A DNA stretch of 42,964 bases from Propionigenium maris DSM 9537 (GCF_027925155.1 NZ_BSDY01000023.1:1-42964), one strand, 5' to 3'; positions 8,234 through 16,957 are shown, numbered from the stretch's first letter. Made by a program: numbers and translations. Notes: a model not told the origin generated them from the sequence alone.

Positions 8234-8314
8234 TTAACCTTTTCTACTAGCCCACCAAGCTCCTGAAAGGAAGCTAAGAGAGCATAGAACCCATATCAAT
8301 AAAGTTATCTTCAT
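8234..8314 (-). CDS. 26-residue membrane peptide
   Basis: ATG at 8314 is preceded by GGAGGGAAA and encodes a 26-residue peptide that begins MKITLLIWVLCSLSFL and ends with a short polar AWWASRKG tail. It is a single hydrophobic helix with positive ends. It fills the gap between two tail fibre genes. The strong ribosome binding site supports translation. The role is unknown. Tiny membrane peptides in phages can influence lysis timing or block superinfection, but that is speculation here. Confidence 0.5.
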   Translation of the reverse strand: MKITLLIWVLCSLSFLSGAWWASRKG

Positions 8315-8343
8315 TTTCCCTCCTTTGGAAACAAATTTAGAAT

Positions 8344-9048
8344 TTATTTCCTAATAAAAATTATATCGAATCCAAGCCCTGTACTTCCATTACCTAGAAC
8401 CATAATAGCTTTTATAAAAATACTGCTACCTTGAAAATGATACTTATAAGTTGCTTGGCTAGCTCCTGAGGTTCCTCTGTCTGTTATTCCTGCTATTCCA
8501 TGTGTTGCTGCAGATACTCCAATTGGGAGTGCATATTCGACAAACTCACCTATTGAGGATTCATCCATGTTCCACGACCTCTGAACATACAAATTCTCTA
8601 ATTGTTCTTGGTGGTTCTTCCATGTAGGAGGCCTCAAATCTCCTGTTGGAGTGCCTCCACCTCCCCATGAAAGGGTAGGAGCTTTAGGTGTGTGCCAGTC
8701 TCCGGCCACATCATAGTACTTGTGAGTATTGTATAAGGTCGTTTTACCAGCCAAGGGCCCTCCATCAATAAGGTTGACCTCTGTTCCCTGGGCTCCGTCC
8801 ATGATAGTCCCTGCCTTGTTGCCATAATCTTTATTAAAGGCTGTTTTTTTACTGAAAGCAGGCTCTTTGCCATCAACCTCACCCTTTAAAAACTTTATCC
8901 AGCGGTCTATGGTTCTAAATATCCAGTTGAAATTCTCTGTAGGAGGAGCAGCCCCCTGGGGATAACCATTTTCTTTTATATTGGGTAGTGGTTCTATTGA
9001 GTGAGAACCGTCTATATCCCAATCCAAATTCTTTAATTCATCAGACAT
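8344..9048 (-). CDS. Tail fibre protein
   Basis: A protein of 234 residues. The N-terminus has the pattern often seen at the baseplate-proximal end of fibres in Mu- and P2-like phages (a GYPQGAAPPTENFNWIFRTI segment, about residues 27-46). It is followed by a helical stalk and a C-terminal half rich in G, S and T with aromatic residues, ending in a beta-rich FDIIFIRK. It follows the gp48-like gene, where Mu-type phages place the fibre. The start is ATG with GGAGGA upstream. Confidence 0.7.
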   Translation of the reverse strand: MSDELKNLDWDIDGSHSIEPLPNIKENGYPQGAAPPTENFNWIFRTIDRWIKFLKGEVDGKEPAFSKKTAFNKDYGNKAGTIMDGAQGTEVNLIDGGPLAGKTTLYNTHKYYDVAGDWHTPKAPTLSWGGGGTPTGDLRPPTWKNHQEQLENLYVQRSWNMDESSIGEFVEYALPIGVSAATHGIAGITDRGTSGASQATYKYHFQGSSIFIKAIMVLGNGSTGLGFDIIFIRK

Positions 9049-9063
9049 TGTGTCCTTCCTCCT

Positions 9064-9630
9064 TTATAGTATTGAACTGATCTTTCCAACATTGAACCCG
9101 TTTTCAGAATTGTAAATGATCTCGCTTGAAGGAGAAAACCTGAAAACATTGTCTATCTCGGTGATGATAATTTCATCAACGATTACTCCGTGAGCTTTGG
9201 CAGATATGACAAGCTCCTCGGCCTGTTCTTTTGTTAGGTCTGATATAGTAATTTCAACTCTCAGGTGTCTGCTTTGTAAAGAATAAAGCTTGATTTTCTC
9301 TATATCGCATCCAAGAACCTCAGAGATAACTTCGCAGACACTATTGTGATCTGACTTAGCTTTGAGTCGAGGGTATTTCCCTTTTATCCTCTTGATGTAA
9401 GTTGGATCGGACTGTCCTCTTCTACTCTCCACCATGTTCTTGCCGTGAATATCCACAAAATTCCCAAAGCATTGATCTATATCTTGTAGCTGCTTTAACT
9501 CTTCATTGATATTGTGGAGCTCTTCAAGCTCTGGCTGGATAATGCTCCAGATCTTCATATTTGTGCTCTCGTCCCCTGTATCAAACCAGAGGGGGACCCT
9601 CTTTTTGAAAGACTCCTTTAAATCTCTCAT
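9064..9630 (-). CDS. Baseplate protein, Mu gp48/YmfQ-like (DUF2313)
   Basis: A protein of 188 residues, the usual size for this family. The N-terminal LKESFKKRVPLWFDTGDES, the following helical ELEELHNINEELKQL, and the conserved SRRGQSDPTYIKRIKGKYPRLKAKSD segment (about residues 70-92) fit the proteins that connect the gp47-like wedge to the fibres in Mu and P2 (gpI). The last part is beta-rich. It overlaps the start region of gene 9627-10811, as in other Mu-type baseplate clusters. Confidence 0.75.
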   Translation of the reverse strand: MRDLKESFKKRVPLWFDTGDESTNMKIWSIIQPELEELHNINEELKQLQDIDQCFGNFVDIHGKNMVESRRGQSDPTYIKRIKGKYPRLKAKSDHNSVCEVISEVLGCDIEKIKLYSLQSRHLRVEITISDLTKEQAEELVISAKAHGVIVDEIIITEIDNVFRFSPSSEIIYNSENGFNVGKISSIL

Positions 9631-10811
9631 GTACTCATCACCGATATCTTATCGATATCCGTATATCCTATTTCGTTGTAAGCTGGCTTTATATATCTAA
9701 TCCAAGTAGTAAAATCTTCAGTGGTGTTAATGAAGACCATGCAGTCAAATATTTCCTTGATGGAGCTTGTTATTAGAGAGGCAAGCTTAGTGGCAGAAAT
9801 TGTCTGCTTTATATTCAGATTTGCAAAGTAATCCAAGACTATTGCTTTTATTTGGTCCTGGAGCTCTGGAGTTAACGTCTGGCCATCTGCCAACTCTGAA
9901 ACCTCCACCTTTGCATAGATAATTTTGTTAATGGCTAAGTCGAAGAATGTTTTTTTTGGTTGTGCATTTTTTCCTTGTACAACATAGTTATATTGCCCTA
10001 CAGTTGGTATTCCGGCTGCTACTACGCTAAAGATAGCTTTGGCTACTTCCTCAGAGTTTATCCCTTGAACGATAGTCCGAGTTTCCCCAGGTTCAAGATC
10101 ATACTCTTCCATTCGAGTTGCTTCATAGTTCTCATAAGTTTCACACTTTGAAACGGAATCAAGGTTAAGTACAGCATTCCGGATAGCAGGAGCATTACTC
10201 GACTCACTTTCCTGAAGAAACCTTTCCTTTCTTGCCCTGAATTGGTCGTTCGTTTCATTTTCTAGTCCTCCAGAGGAGGCGAGAAGATTTGTTATAGTAT
10301 TTACATCGGGATCTACCGTTATAGGTATTGTGAGAGTCTCAGGGTCGATTCTTGAGTCCTCTCCCTTTTCCAGAGATTTAAATTGGCCAGAACCATTACC
10401 ATTCGCATCAAAGGTGACATCTTCAGTCAGTTGATACTCCTTGCTTTTTACACTATCCTTTGCTAAATAACCTGTTTTAACAATGTGACCAGGAGTCCCT
10501 ACGAAATTTACAACCACAAAAGAATAAGTCTTATCTTTTCTTTTAAGACCTATCAGTTTATATTTCGAATCCTGGATATTGTCTTTAGCTGCTTCGTCGT
10601 CCATGTATGTATAGAGCTCTTGCTGCCCTTGGTGAGCCTGGTCTACTTCATAGAGGACGTTTTTTATAAGCATCCATTCCCCTGCAGTTTCTTGAGGCTC
10701 CCAGCTATTCCCCCAAGCACTCTTGGCTCTTGCTATACAGTCTTCTACTCGCTGGTCAAAGGTCTTTCTCACAAAACCCACGCCTGGGACGACCCCGTAT
10801 TTTACTCCCAT
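9627..10811 (-). CDS. Baseplate J-like protein (Mu gp47 type)
   Basis: A protein of 394 residues, a normal length for the baseplate J family. The features are an N-terminal helical region, a central beta domain with GTPGHIVKTGYLAKD (residues about 105-120), the conserved GGLENETNDQFRARKERFLQ segment around residue 180-200, and a C-terminal region with NTTEDFTTWIRYIKPAYNEI. It forms the main wedge of the contractile-tail baseplate. It overlaps the next gene by four bases and follows the gp25-like gene by one base. Confidence 0.92.
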   Translation of the reverse strand: MGVKYGVVPGVGFVRKTFDQRVEDCIARAKSAWGNSWEPQETAGEWMLIKNVLYEVDQAHQGQQELYTYMDDEAAKDNIQDSKYKLIGLKRKDKTYSFVVVNFVGTPGHIVKTGYLAKDSVKSKEYQLTEDVTFDANGNGSGQFKSLEKGEDSRIDPETLTIPITVDPDVNTITNLLASSGGLENETNDQFRARKERFLQESESSNAPAIRNAVLNLDSVSKCETYENYEATRMEEYDLEPGETRTIVQGINSEEVAKAIFSVVAAGIPTVGQYNYVVQGKNAQPKKTFFDLAINKIIYAKVEVSELADGQTLTPELQDQIKAIVLDYFANLNIKQTISATKLASLITSSIKEIFDCMVFINTTEDFTTWIRYIKPAYNEIGYTDIDKISVMST

Positions 10812-10812
10812 A

Positions 10813-11166
10813 CTACCCCCTTTCCAGGACTGTGTTGTCCTCTAAGTAAAGAATGTAACCAGGTTTATAAATCCTCCTGGCTTCATCAAATTCAGTTTCT
10901 TTTATCTCCGCTCTTCTGACACCCTCTGTATTGAGAAGGGCAGTTAATATTTCTTGTTCTATTGTTACCTGGTTAATAGGCTTCCCTATAGCTCCTCCTA
11001 GGCCAAGATACCTGATTCCTACATGAGGATCGATATAGTCTTCTCCCAGGTTGGTATCGATCCAATGAGCCGCTGTCTGAGCTATCGTCTCCACTTCTGT
11101 GGCTCTAACAAGGTGGTTGTTACTACCCAAGACCAGGTCTCCATCTTTCATTAAAAAAGCTTGCAC
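10813..11166 (-). CDS. Baseplate wedge protein, gp25/Mu gp46-like
   Basis: A protein of 117 residues starting with GTG at 11166 after AAGGAGGTAGAAT. It has the pattern of the gp25-like/DUF2634 family: an N-terminal DGDLVLGSNNHLVRATEVE, a QTAAHWIDTNLGEDYIDP segment and a C-terminal beta strand region IYKPGYILYLEDNT. These proteins form part of the baseplate wedge that anchors the first sheath ring. The gene order gp138-like spike, gp25-like, J-like is standard. Confidence 0.88.
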   Translation of the reverse strand: MQAFLMKDGDLVLGSNNHLVRATEVETIAQTAAHWIDTNLGEDYIDPHVGIRYLGLGGAIGKPINQVTIEQEILTALLNTEGVRRAEIKETEFDEARRIYKPGYILYLEDNTVLERG

Positions 11167-11177
11167 ATTCTACCTCC

Positions 11178-11819
11178 TTAGTGCATAGATTTTAAGTGGT
11201 TATAGTAAGCATCCCACAGACCATTGTAGCTTCCTTTCTCGGTTATCACATCTTTACAGGTAACAGTACCTCCTGCAGTAATATCCTCAGTGACTCCTAG
11301 AGGGCCATTAACAACCATGCTCCCCTGGTGGTTGAAAGGACCCTTAGTGTTAATCCCTTCATCTCCTATTCTTATGTGATAGCCCGTTTGTCTGTCTATA
11401 AGGAGGAGGTCATTTTGAAATTCCTTAACTCGATCGAATCCGTTCTTTGGAAGATAGCCTAAAATGATAGTGTCATCGAGGCTATACCTTCTTCTTGTCT
11501 CCTGCTTCCTTACGTTATTTCCTGAGACAGCCGCATAACTATCTACCTCTGTGAAGCCTATGATAAACTTGTCTTCTTCCTGAAAAGGAGCTTTTATAAC
11601 ATACCGCCCTCCCCAGAGAGGCTGGGTAAGAGGAACGTTGAAAACCTTTGGAACTTCATGGAGTTCTCCACGGAAGCTGAAGTATTGAAGAACCTCGATA
11701 GTGCATATCATCTTCTCATTATCAACACTTGTGGCCTTTCCAATAGCTAAGGTGTGGATCTTCTCAAGCTCAGTCCCTAGAAAGTTCTGTATTAATTTTT
11801 TAATTTTCAAGCTTATCAC
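11178..11819 (-). CDS. Baseplate spike protein, Gp138/Mu gp45-like
   Basis: A protein of 213 residues. The N-terminal half is an OB-fold-like domain (IATSVDNEKMICTIEV type pattern, PLTQPLWGGRYVIKAPFQEEDKFIIGFTEVD) as in Gp138_N and Mu gp45. The C-terminal half has the repeating beta pattern GPFNHQGSMVVNGPLGVTEDITAGGTVT of a spike helix and ends with histidines (YYNHLKSMH) that could bind a metal at the tip. It forms the membrane-piercing spike at the tail tip. It starts with GTG and overlaps the hub gene by four bases. Confidence 0.85.
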   Translation of the reverse strand: MISLKIKKLIQNFLGTELEKIHTLAIGKATSVDNEKMICTIEVLQYFSFRGELHEVPKVFNVPLTQPLWGGRYVIKAPFQEEDKFIIGFTEVDSYAAVSGNNVRKQETRRRYSLDDTIILGYLPKNGFDRVKEFQNDLLLIDRQTGYHIRIGDEGINTKGPFNHQGSMVVNGPLGVTEDITAGGTVTCKDVITEKGSYNGLWDAYYNHLKSMH

Positions 11820-12619
11820 TTCCCTTTAAACCATACTCTATGGCCTGAATCACTAGAGGTAAACCTTACCTCTGTGACGATGAGCTCATACGTATTCTCT
11901 CTATAATCTGCTATAACTTTGATTCCCTCTTTGATTTCATGATCTAGCAGCATCTCTCCCTCTAGATACTCGTCATTTTCCTTTATGTATTTGAGGCCAG
12001 TATCTGCACTTACTTCAATTGATTTAGTAACCTTGCCGCCCTTCGGATACATATAACAATGGCCATTGGAAACATAGAACTCACACCCAGAATCATCGGC
12101 TAGAGTGGCCAGTAAGGTTTTAAGGTCTCCGGAATAGCTTTTCCCATAAACGTAATAGACATCCTTATTGATTTTCTTTATAGCCCATGTGAGGCCAAAC
12201 TTACTCGTTATATCACTAAGAATGGTGCTCAGATACCCTGCATCGTGCGAGATAGAGACATATTCTCTGTACCAGAGGTTATTGTCTGTAGCACAGACCA
12301 CCTTTCTCACTATGTCCACCTCTGTGTCCTCGACAATAACTTTCTCTATAACTCCCTGGAAGATGTTATCGTATTTATTTTTATATCCAGCTTCCAAGTA
12401 TACAGAGTTTCCTTTGACCAGGAGGGTTTTAAAGTTTTCAGGTGGGTTATATATCTTAAACCAGCAAGAGTTACTGTCCGCCTCTTTCTTGGTGTTTATT
12501 TCAAAGTCTATTCTAAATGTGTTGTTTTCTATTTTTGCTTTTGTGACATCGATAATATTCTTTTTTTTGTTCCTTGCTTGGATTTCTACAGTTTTATATC
12601 TTCCAAATAATTCTTTCAT
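11816..12619 (-). CDS. Baseplate hub protein, gpD/gp27-like
   Basis: A protein of 267 residues. The pattern of beta strands with SCWFKIYNPPENFK and VYLEAGYKNKYDNIFQGVIEKV in the N-terminal third is characteristic of tail hub proteins related to T4 gp27, P2 gpD and the hubs of Mu- and Pam3-like phages. The central GYLSTILSDITSKFGLTWAI segment is the typical linker helix. It connects tail tube and spike. It overlaps both neighbours by one to four bases, which indicates translational coupling. Confidence 0.75.
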   Translation of the reverse strand: MKELFGRYKTVEIQARNKKKNIIDVTKAKIENNTFRIDFEINTKKEADSNSCWFKIYNPPENFKTLLVKGNSVYLEAGYKNKYDNIFQGVIEKVIVEDTEVDIVRKVVCATDNNLWYREYVSISHDAGYLSTILSDITSKFGLTWAIKKINKDVYYVYGKSYSGDLKTLLATLADDSGCEFYVSNGHCYMYPKGGKVTKSIEVSADTGLKYIKENDEYLEGEMLLDHEIKEGIKVIADYRENTYELIVTEVRFTSSDSGHRVWFKGK

Positions 12620-12999
12620 TACACCACCGCCAGTATCGAAGCTCCGGAGGTAATAGTCTCATAAGTTACCTCTCCAGCTTTAAAAGCTTTCTGTGAGACA
12701 GGAATACACATTATTTTGAAGCCCTCTTCTATATCCATTTTTCTTTTATACATATCTGAAAGGTCAACGTAGTGTGAGATGGCCCTTCCAGCCTCTACAA
12801 GCTCCCCTTCCTCGTTATAAAAGTTCATGTAGAAGATTCCGTCTTCCTTTTTCAGATCCCCCGCCTCTACTCCATTATGATGAAGCCTGAAAGGGAGGTA
12901 TTCCACCTCTATATTGAAAATATGGCCTGCAAAATCAAACCTTACTCTCTCAGAGGTGGTTTTTATATTTTTGAATTTAAAAGGTATTTTTAACCTCAT
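12619..12999 (-). CDS. Baseplate plug-like protein
   Basis: A protein of 126 residues, almost entirely predicted beta strands (FDFAGHIFNIEVEYLPFRLHH, DGIFYMNFYNEEGELVEAG). Size, position between hub and tube-initiator genes, and strand pattern match the small baseplate plug family described for cyanophage Pam3-type simple contractile tails. It overlaps neighbours by one and four bases. The family call comes from synteny and pattern. Confidence 0.6.
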   Translation of the reverse strand: MRLKIPFKFKNIKTTSERVRFDFAGHIFNIEVEYLPFRLHHNGVEAGDLKKEDGIFYMNFYNEEGELVEAGRAISHYVDLSDMYKRKMDIEEGFKIMCIPVSQKAFKAGEVTYETITSGASILAVV

Positions 13000-13631
13000 A
13001 ATAAACCTCCTGAATCAAGGGATTCATCACCATTGTAATCGATAGCAGCTCCCCCATCGTAGTAGTCATCTACGTAGTTATATAGATAAGTATCGCCATA
13101 CTTTTCCTCTGTTAAAGTTTCCACTGCTTTTTCTTTCTCTACTTCACTAGGCACTTCGGGCTCTAATTTTACGTTTGAAGGTTTCTTCTCTTTCTTTGGA
13201 ACTGGAGCTGGAGGAGCCTCGTAAGAGGTCTTAGATACAGCCACAGACCCCTTACTGATTTGTTTAAGAACTATAGTGCAGTAGATACAGTTTTCTTCTG
13301 CACCAACCTCCTTGGTGATTGTTTCTATTCCACAGTTCCTTATAAACTCTCTCTTCCCACCTTCAAATTTAGGCCTTACATAAAAGTCGTAGGTATCATC
13401 TGAATCCTCTAGCTCTTTCAAAGCATCGTAACGGCTTTGGAAATCGTCACCAATGAATATTGCAGATATTGATACCCCGACTTGCTTCTTTTTCTTGTGG
13501 TCGGAAAGTGTTGAATTATCTGGGATAACTTCTTGTGTGAACTGGTTCCCAGAGGCAACAGAGTAACTAAAAGCATGGAAATAGACATCCCCTAAAGCTA
13601 TATCGTAATTAATTTCCCACTCTCTAGTCAT
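12996..13631 (-). CDS. Baseplate / tube-initiator protein
   Basis: A protein of 211 residues with a conserved-looking N-terminal domain (residues 1-130: WEINYDIALGDVYFHAFSYS, FQSRYDALKELEDSDDTYDFYVRP, ENCIYCTIVLKQISKG). This is similar in outline to the phage proteins that join the tube to the hub between the tape measure and hub genes. The C-terminal 80 residues are a proline, lysine and glutamate rich tail of low complexity, probably flexible. It overlaps the tape measure gene end by eight bases. Confidence 0.6.
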   Translation of the reverse strand: MTREWEINYDIALGDVYFHAFSYSVASGNQFTQEVIPDNSTLSDHKKKKQVGVSISAIFIGDDFQSRYDALKELEDSDDTYDFYVRPKFEGGKREFIRNCGIETITKEVGAEENCIYCTIVLKQISKGSVAVSKTSYEAPPAPVPKKEKKPSNVKLEPEVPSEVEKEKAVETLTEEKYGDTYLYNYVDDYYDGGAAIDYNGDESLDSGGLL

Positions 13632-15780
13632 CCATATCTACCCCCAATTCAGCTGCATCGCTTGCGATTTCTCCTCTTATAGCTTTCCTTACGACAGCTT
13701 CTAGCTGCTCCTCGCTTAATCCACTCCCCTGGATAACTACTGCTCCAGGATGAAGCTCAACCTTCTTTTGATGATAGTGCTTTTCAGTTACACTCTTGTT
13801 TTGTGGAATTGTAAAGCTTGTTCCATCGATAGAGTCAATTCCAAGGGTGTCCTCAGAATTTTCACTCATTTTTTTCTTAAGCTCCTCACTTTCAGAGGCT
13901 ACTTTAATGTTTTTCTGAACTTCATCGAGATCAAGGTTTTTCATTTCATCACTATTAACAGCTACCTTCAAATTCTTTTGAGTATCTTTCCCAAAAAGAG
14001 CCATAGCTTTGTTTATGAGCCATTCAGCACCTTTAAAAATACTCTTCACGACAGCCCAAAATGCTCTTGGAATAAATGTGATCCAGTCTAAGAAAAGTTG
14101 TTGGAAATATCCTAAAGAGTCATACCATTCCTGGAATCCCTTAACAAATTCTCCAATGTAACTTTTTCCTCCTTTAAAGAATTTCCAGAGGTCATAGCCA
14201 ACAGCTAAGAATGCGACTACAGCTGCAGCTATAAGCCAGAACTCTAAAGTGAGAACCTTACTCCAGATAGCATTCCACTTTATAACTCCACCGAGCTTTT
14301 TTAAAGCTGGTATAAGGTCTGTGGCTGCTCCCCAACCATCCTTTAACATTGTGAAAGCCTTTGCTCCTGCCCCAGCCATTGCTACAAACCCTAAGACTGT
14401 AAATCCTATTCCTAGAGCTACTTTCCCCACGAGGGTGTCTGCAAATAGTGCCAAGAGTTGAAGCAAGTTATCTAAAACAATGACCACAGGTGTCATTATG
14501 CTTCCTATAGACTTGAAAATACTCTCCATTGAAGCTCTTATCCTTGCTAAGGATCCTGAGGTTGCTCCCTCTAGCTTTGCAGCACTTTCTCTTGCTGCCC
14601 CTTCAGAGCTGCTGATCAGATTACGGAAGTCCTCCAGAGAGCTGTTATTTTCTTTTAGTAACTTAACAAAGGTTGAAATAGCTTTCTCTCCACGTACATT
14701 AAATAACTCACTTACTGCTTGTGCAGCTTCAAAGCTTCCCATCCCCTTGAGGTTTTCAGTGATTTCACTGAAGATTTTATTTACATCTCTGAGATCTCCC
14801 TCATCAGTAGTAAGCCTTATCTTAAAGTCACCGAAATTCAGGAATCCGTCTTCAGCATTTTGCTTGATACTTGTAAAGAAACTATTTAAAGCCGTACCTG
14901 CTTCTCCACCCTTCAGTCCGAGATTTCCCATGAGAGCTATCATGGCTGTTACATCTTCCAATGTAACTCCAAGTCCTCCTGCACTGGCCTGAACATTTTT
15001 AAGATCAGCTTGAAGACTTGTCATAGAGATATTTGCTCTATTTGTTGCTGTAGTAAACATATCTACTATTTTATAGGCATCTTTAGCCCCGTAGCCAAAG
15101 GCTGCCATAGCTTCTGTTACTGCACTGGCTGAATTTGCAAGATCATACTCTGTGGCGATTGCTAAGTCCAGGACAGCCGGAAGAGTAGACATTATTTTAT
15201 TAGCATCTAATCCACTTCGTGCCAGGAGCTTACTTGCAATGGCCACCTCTTTAGCTGAGAATTGAGTCTTCTTCCCCAGCTGCTCTACAGTAGCCTGCAG
15301 CTTTTTAAACTCAGCATCTGAAGCACCTATAATCATCTGAGTTCTTAATAGTTGCTCTTCCAAAGATGCAAAGGTTTCTACACCTTTTTTACCCATGCCA
15401 ATAGCTGCTAAGGCTGCTCCGGCTCTCTTGGCAAATTCAGCAAATTTCCCAGATTTCCGTTCCGTGTCGCCTAGCTCTGTATTGACTTTTCTAACAGATT
15501 TAAAGATTCTGCCAAAAGTACCCACAGATCGTCCAGCACTTCTGTTTACTTTATTAAGAGTATTTGTGAGCTGAGTAGAGTTTCTCTTAACAGCCGTAAT
15601 ACTTTTTGACACTGATTTTAAAGCTCCTGCAGCATTGGAAAATACTTTATCCGTATCCTTCCCCATAGATTTCATAAGGAGCTTTAACTTTTTTATAGCT
15701 TCAGTAATCTTTTTCCACTCTTCCGGCTTAAGATTTAACTCTACTTCTATATAAGTACTTTCTATAACTCTGTCAGACAT
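13624..15780 (-). CDS. Tail tape measure protein, TP901 type
   Basis: A protein of 718 residues from ATG 15780, five bases after AGGAGG (a GTG at 15786 is less well spaced). The N-terminal about 130 residues are coiled coil. Residues about 135-420 match the TP901 core: GAALAAIGMGKKGVETFASL, a LARSGLDANKIMSTLP segment and MTSLQADLKNVQASAGGLG. Two hydrophobic segments follow around residues 450-480 and 510-535, and then a charged tail. It sets tail length and is probably injected. Using the usual rule of about 1.5 Å per residue, the tail should be about 100 nm long. Confidence 0.93.
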   Translation of the reverse strand: MSDRVIESTYIEVELNLKPEEWKKITEAIKKLKLLMKSMGKDTDKVFSNAAGALKSVSKSITAVKRNSTQLTNTLNKVNRSAGRSVGTFGRIFKSVRKVNTELGDTERKSGKFAEFAKRAGAALAAIGMGKKGVETFASLEEQLLRTQMIIGASDAEFKKLQATVEQLGKKTQFSAKEVAIASKLLARSGLDANKIMSTLPAVLDLAIATEYDLANSASAVTEAMAAFGYGAKDAYKIVDMFTTATNRANISMTSLQADLKNVQASAGGLGVTLEDVTAMIALMGNLGLKGGEAGTALNSFFTSIKQNAEDGFLNFGDFKIRLTTDEGDLRDVNKIFSEITENLKGMGSFEAAQAVSELFNVRGEKAISTFVKLLKENNSSLEDFRNLISSSEGAARESAAKLEGATSGSLARIRASMESIFKSIGSIMTPVVIVLDNLLQLLALFADTLVGKVALGIGFTVLGFVAMAGAGAKAFTMLKDGWGAATDLIPALKKLGGVIKWNAIWSKVLTLEFWLIAAAVVAFLAVGYDLWKFFKGGKSYIGEFVKGFQEWYDSLGYFQQLFLDWITFIPRAFWAVVKSIFKGAEWLINKAMALFGKDTQKNLKVAVNSDEMKNLDLDEVQKNIKVASESEELKKKMSENSEDTLGIDSIDGTSFTIPQNKSVTEKHYHQKKVELHPGAVVIQGSGLSEEQLEAVVRKAIRGEIASDAAELGVDMDD

Positions 15781-15795
15781 GTACACCTCCTTTAA

Positions 15796-15824
15796 TTGAA
15801 TTTGAATGATTTATTTGTTATAAT
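15796..15824 (+). promoter_or_regulatory. Sigma70-type promoter of the moron gene
   Basis: TTGAAT (15796-15801), a 17-base spacer and TATAAT (15819-15824) form a near-consensus promoter directed against the surrounding late genes. It lies 30 bases upstream of the start of the gene at 15854 and overlaps only the leader of the tape measure gene. Confidence 0.85.
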
Positions 15825-15853
15825 TGCCAAAAATAAACTCCAAGGAGGAATTT

Positions 15854-16303
15854 ATGAAAAAATTCTTAAAAGTATTAAAATGGATTGGTATATTTTATGC
15901 TTGTATTATCTTAGTAGGAGTAGTCCTTTCTGCAGTAAGTCGACCAGCCCTCTTAAAGCATAAAGTGTTGACAGAGGAAATTTTGAAGTCTGGAAAATAT
16001 TCCGCTGATATTGAAGTTTATACAAAAGACGGGAAGTTCCCAGGACCTAAAGAATTACAGAGATTAGCACAAGATTACAAAGAGAAAAACTATAAAAACA
16101 AAAACTACTTTATCCACTTCTATCTTCCTGGAATGAAAGTAGGATCAGGAGCTTATGCTGTAGCCAATAATGCTGGTAATAGTAATCCAAATATGGAAGT
16201 TGAAATACTTACTATGATGTTGTCTGAAACTCAATATGAAAAATATATTGAAAACTATAACCTGTTTATCGAGCCTGAAAAGCTTCCTTTTTATACTAAG
16301 TAA
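15854..16303 (+). CDS. Moron: membrane-anchored exported protein
   Basis: A protein of 149 residues starting at ATG 15854 after AAGGAGG. It is encoded on the opposite strand inside the tail operon with its own promoter and terminator, the definition of a moron expressed from the prophage. The N-terminus MKKFLKVLKWIGIFYACIIL is a signal anchor or signal peptide. The rest is soluble, with KDGKFPGPKELQRLAQDYKEKNY and a conserved-looking FYLPGMKVGSGAYAVAN segment, so it should face the periplasm or outside. Morons often give superinfection exclusion, fitness or virulence traits. Which of these applies is not visible. The gene is more AT-rich than its neighbours, consistent with transfer. Confidence 0.8.
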   Translation: MKKFLKVLKWIGIFYACIILVGVVLSAVSRPALLKHKVLTEEILKSGKYSADIEVYTKDGKFPGPKELQRLAQDYKEKNYKNKNYFIHFYLPGMKVGSGAYAVANNAGNSNPNMEVEILTMMLSETQYEKYIENYNLFIEPEKLPFYTK

Positions 16304-16307
16304 TCTC

Positions 16308-16333
16308 AAAGCCACCATTTAGGTGGCTTTTTT
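16308..16333. terminator. Terminator of the moron gene
   Basis: The stem AAAGCCACC/GGTGGCTTT has an ATTTA loop and is followed by TTTTTT. It lies five bases after the moron stop. On the other strand it overlaps the end of the frameshifted tail chaperone frame (stop at 16332-16334), so it may also shape late mRNA. Confidence 0.88.
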
Positions 16334-16578
16334 AATTTTCATTCCCCTTCTCTTCTTCCTCAGCAACCTTCTTGACATAACAGTAGAACTCAAGAACCTG
16401 GGAAGGAGTAGGAGGGCCGCTACCTTCTATCTCCCACGGGGTCCTTTTCTGAGTTCTGGCCAGTTCATATACAACCGATTTATAATGACCACATAAATTG
16501 AGATACCTGTCGTAATCGACCTTGTACTCAGCTGCTCCAGTCTTTTTATTCGTCTGCCTCTTCAGGTGTATCAGAGGG
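16332..16578 (-). CDS. Frameshift extension of tail assembly chaperone (GT product)
   Basis: The +1 frame relative to the gene at 16546-16944 stays open across its stop and continues for about 71 codons to TAA at 16332-16334, without any usable start codon. It encodes a compact acidic-basic domain including YKVDYDRYLNLCGHYKSV and PWEIEGSGPP. The same arrangement (short G product and longer GT product by ribosomal frameshift) is nearly universal before tape measure genes. A proline codon followed by T (CCC T at 16578-16575) in the overlap is a plausible +1 slip site. Use of it would give a fusion of about 203 residues. Confidence 0.75.
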
Positions 16579-16944
16579 GATTTGAGAGAAAATGTTATCC
16601 TCTATCCATCTTAAAAGCTCCTGGAGACACTTAGGAGTAGCCTTAGACAGTGAAGCCATCGACTTCCTCCCTGAAACAACATGGTTCTCGAAGAAAAGCT
16701 TTATGATAAGCGAGTCCTTTTTAAGCCCTAGCTTAAACTTGACCTTCTTATCCTTTTTATCTTCATCTGCAGTAGCCTCAAGAGCTGCTTCCTTCAGCTC
16801 TAAAATCTCCAATCCGCCAGGGAGCTTAACTGTAAAATCATCTTTCTCCCCTCCGAAGTATTCGAGCTGAATATTTACATTTGCTCCAGGCCTGTAAGTT
16901 TCAATTGGTTCAGCTACGCTGTTTTTTTTCTGTGTATCACTCAT
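16546..16944 (-). CDS. Tail assembly chaperone (G product)
   Basis: A protein of 132 residues, acidic at the end, located between tube and tape measure genes. It has a lysine and leucine rich helical middle (KFKLGLKKDSLIIKLFFENH) and a C-terminal LQELLRWIEDNIFSQIPSD segment. Size and position match lambda gpG-type chaperones that coat the tape measure during tail assembly. The C-terminal part overlaps the frameshift extension described separately. Confidence 0.75.
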   Translation of the reverse strand: MSDTQKKNSVAEPIETYRPGANVNIQLEYFGGEKDDFTVKLPGGLEILELKEAALEATADEDKKDKKVKFKLGLKKDSLIIKLFFENHVVSGRKSMASLSKATPKCLQELLRWIEDNIFSQIPSDTPEEADE

Positions 16945-16957
16945 TGACTAATCCTCC

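Noticed and set aside
8634..8882. 82-codon frame inside the fibre gene at 8344-9048
   Set aside because: It is a shadow frame of a well-supported gene without its own ribosome binding site.
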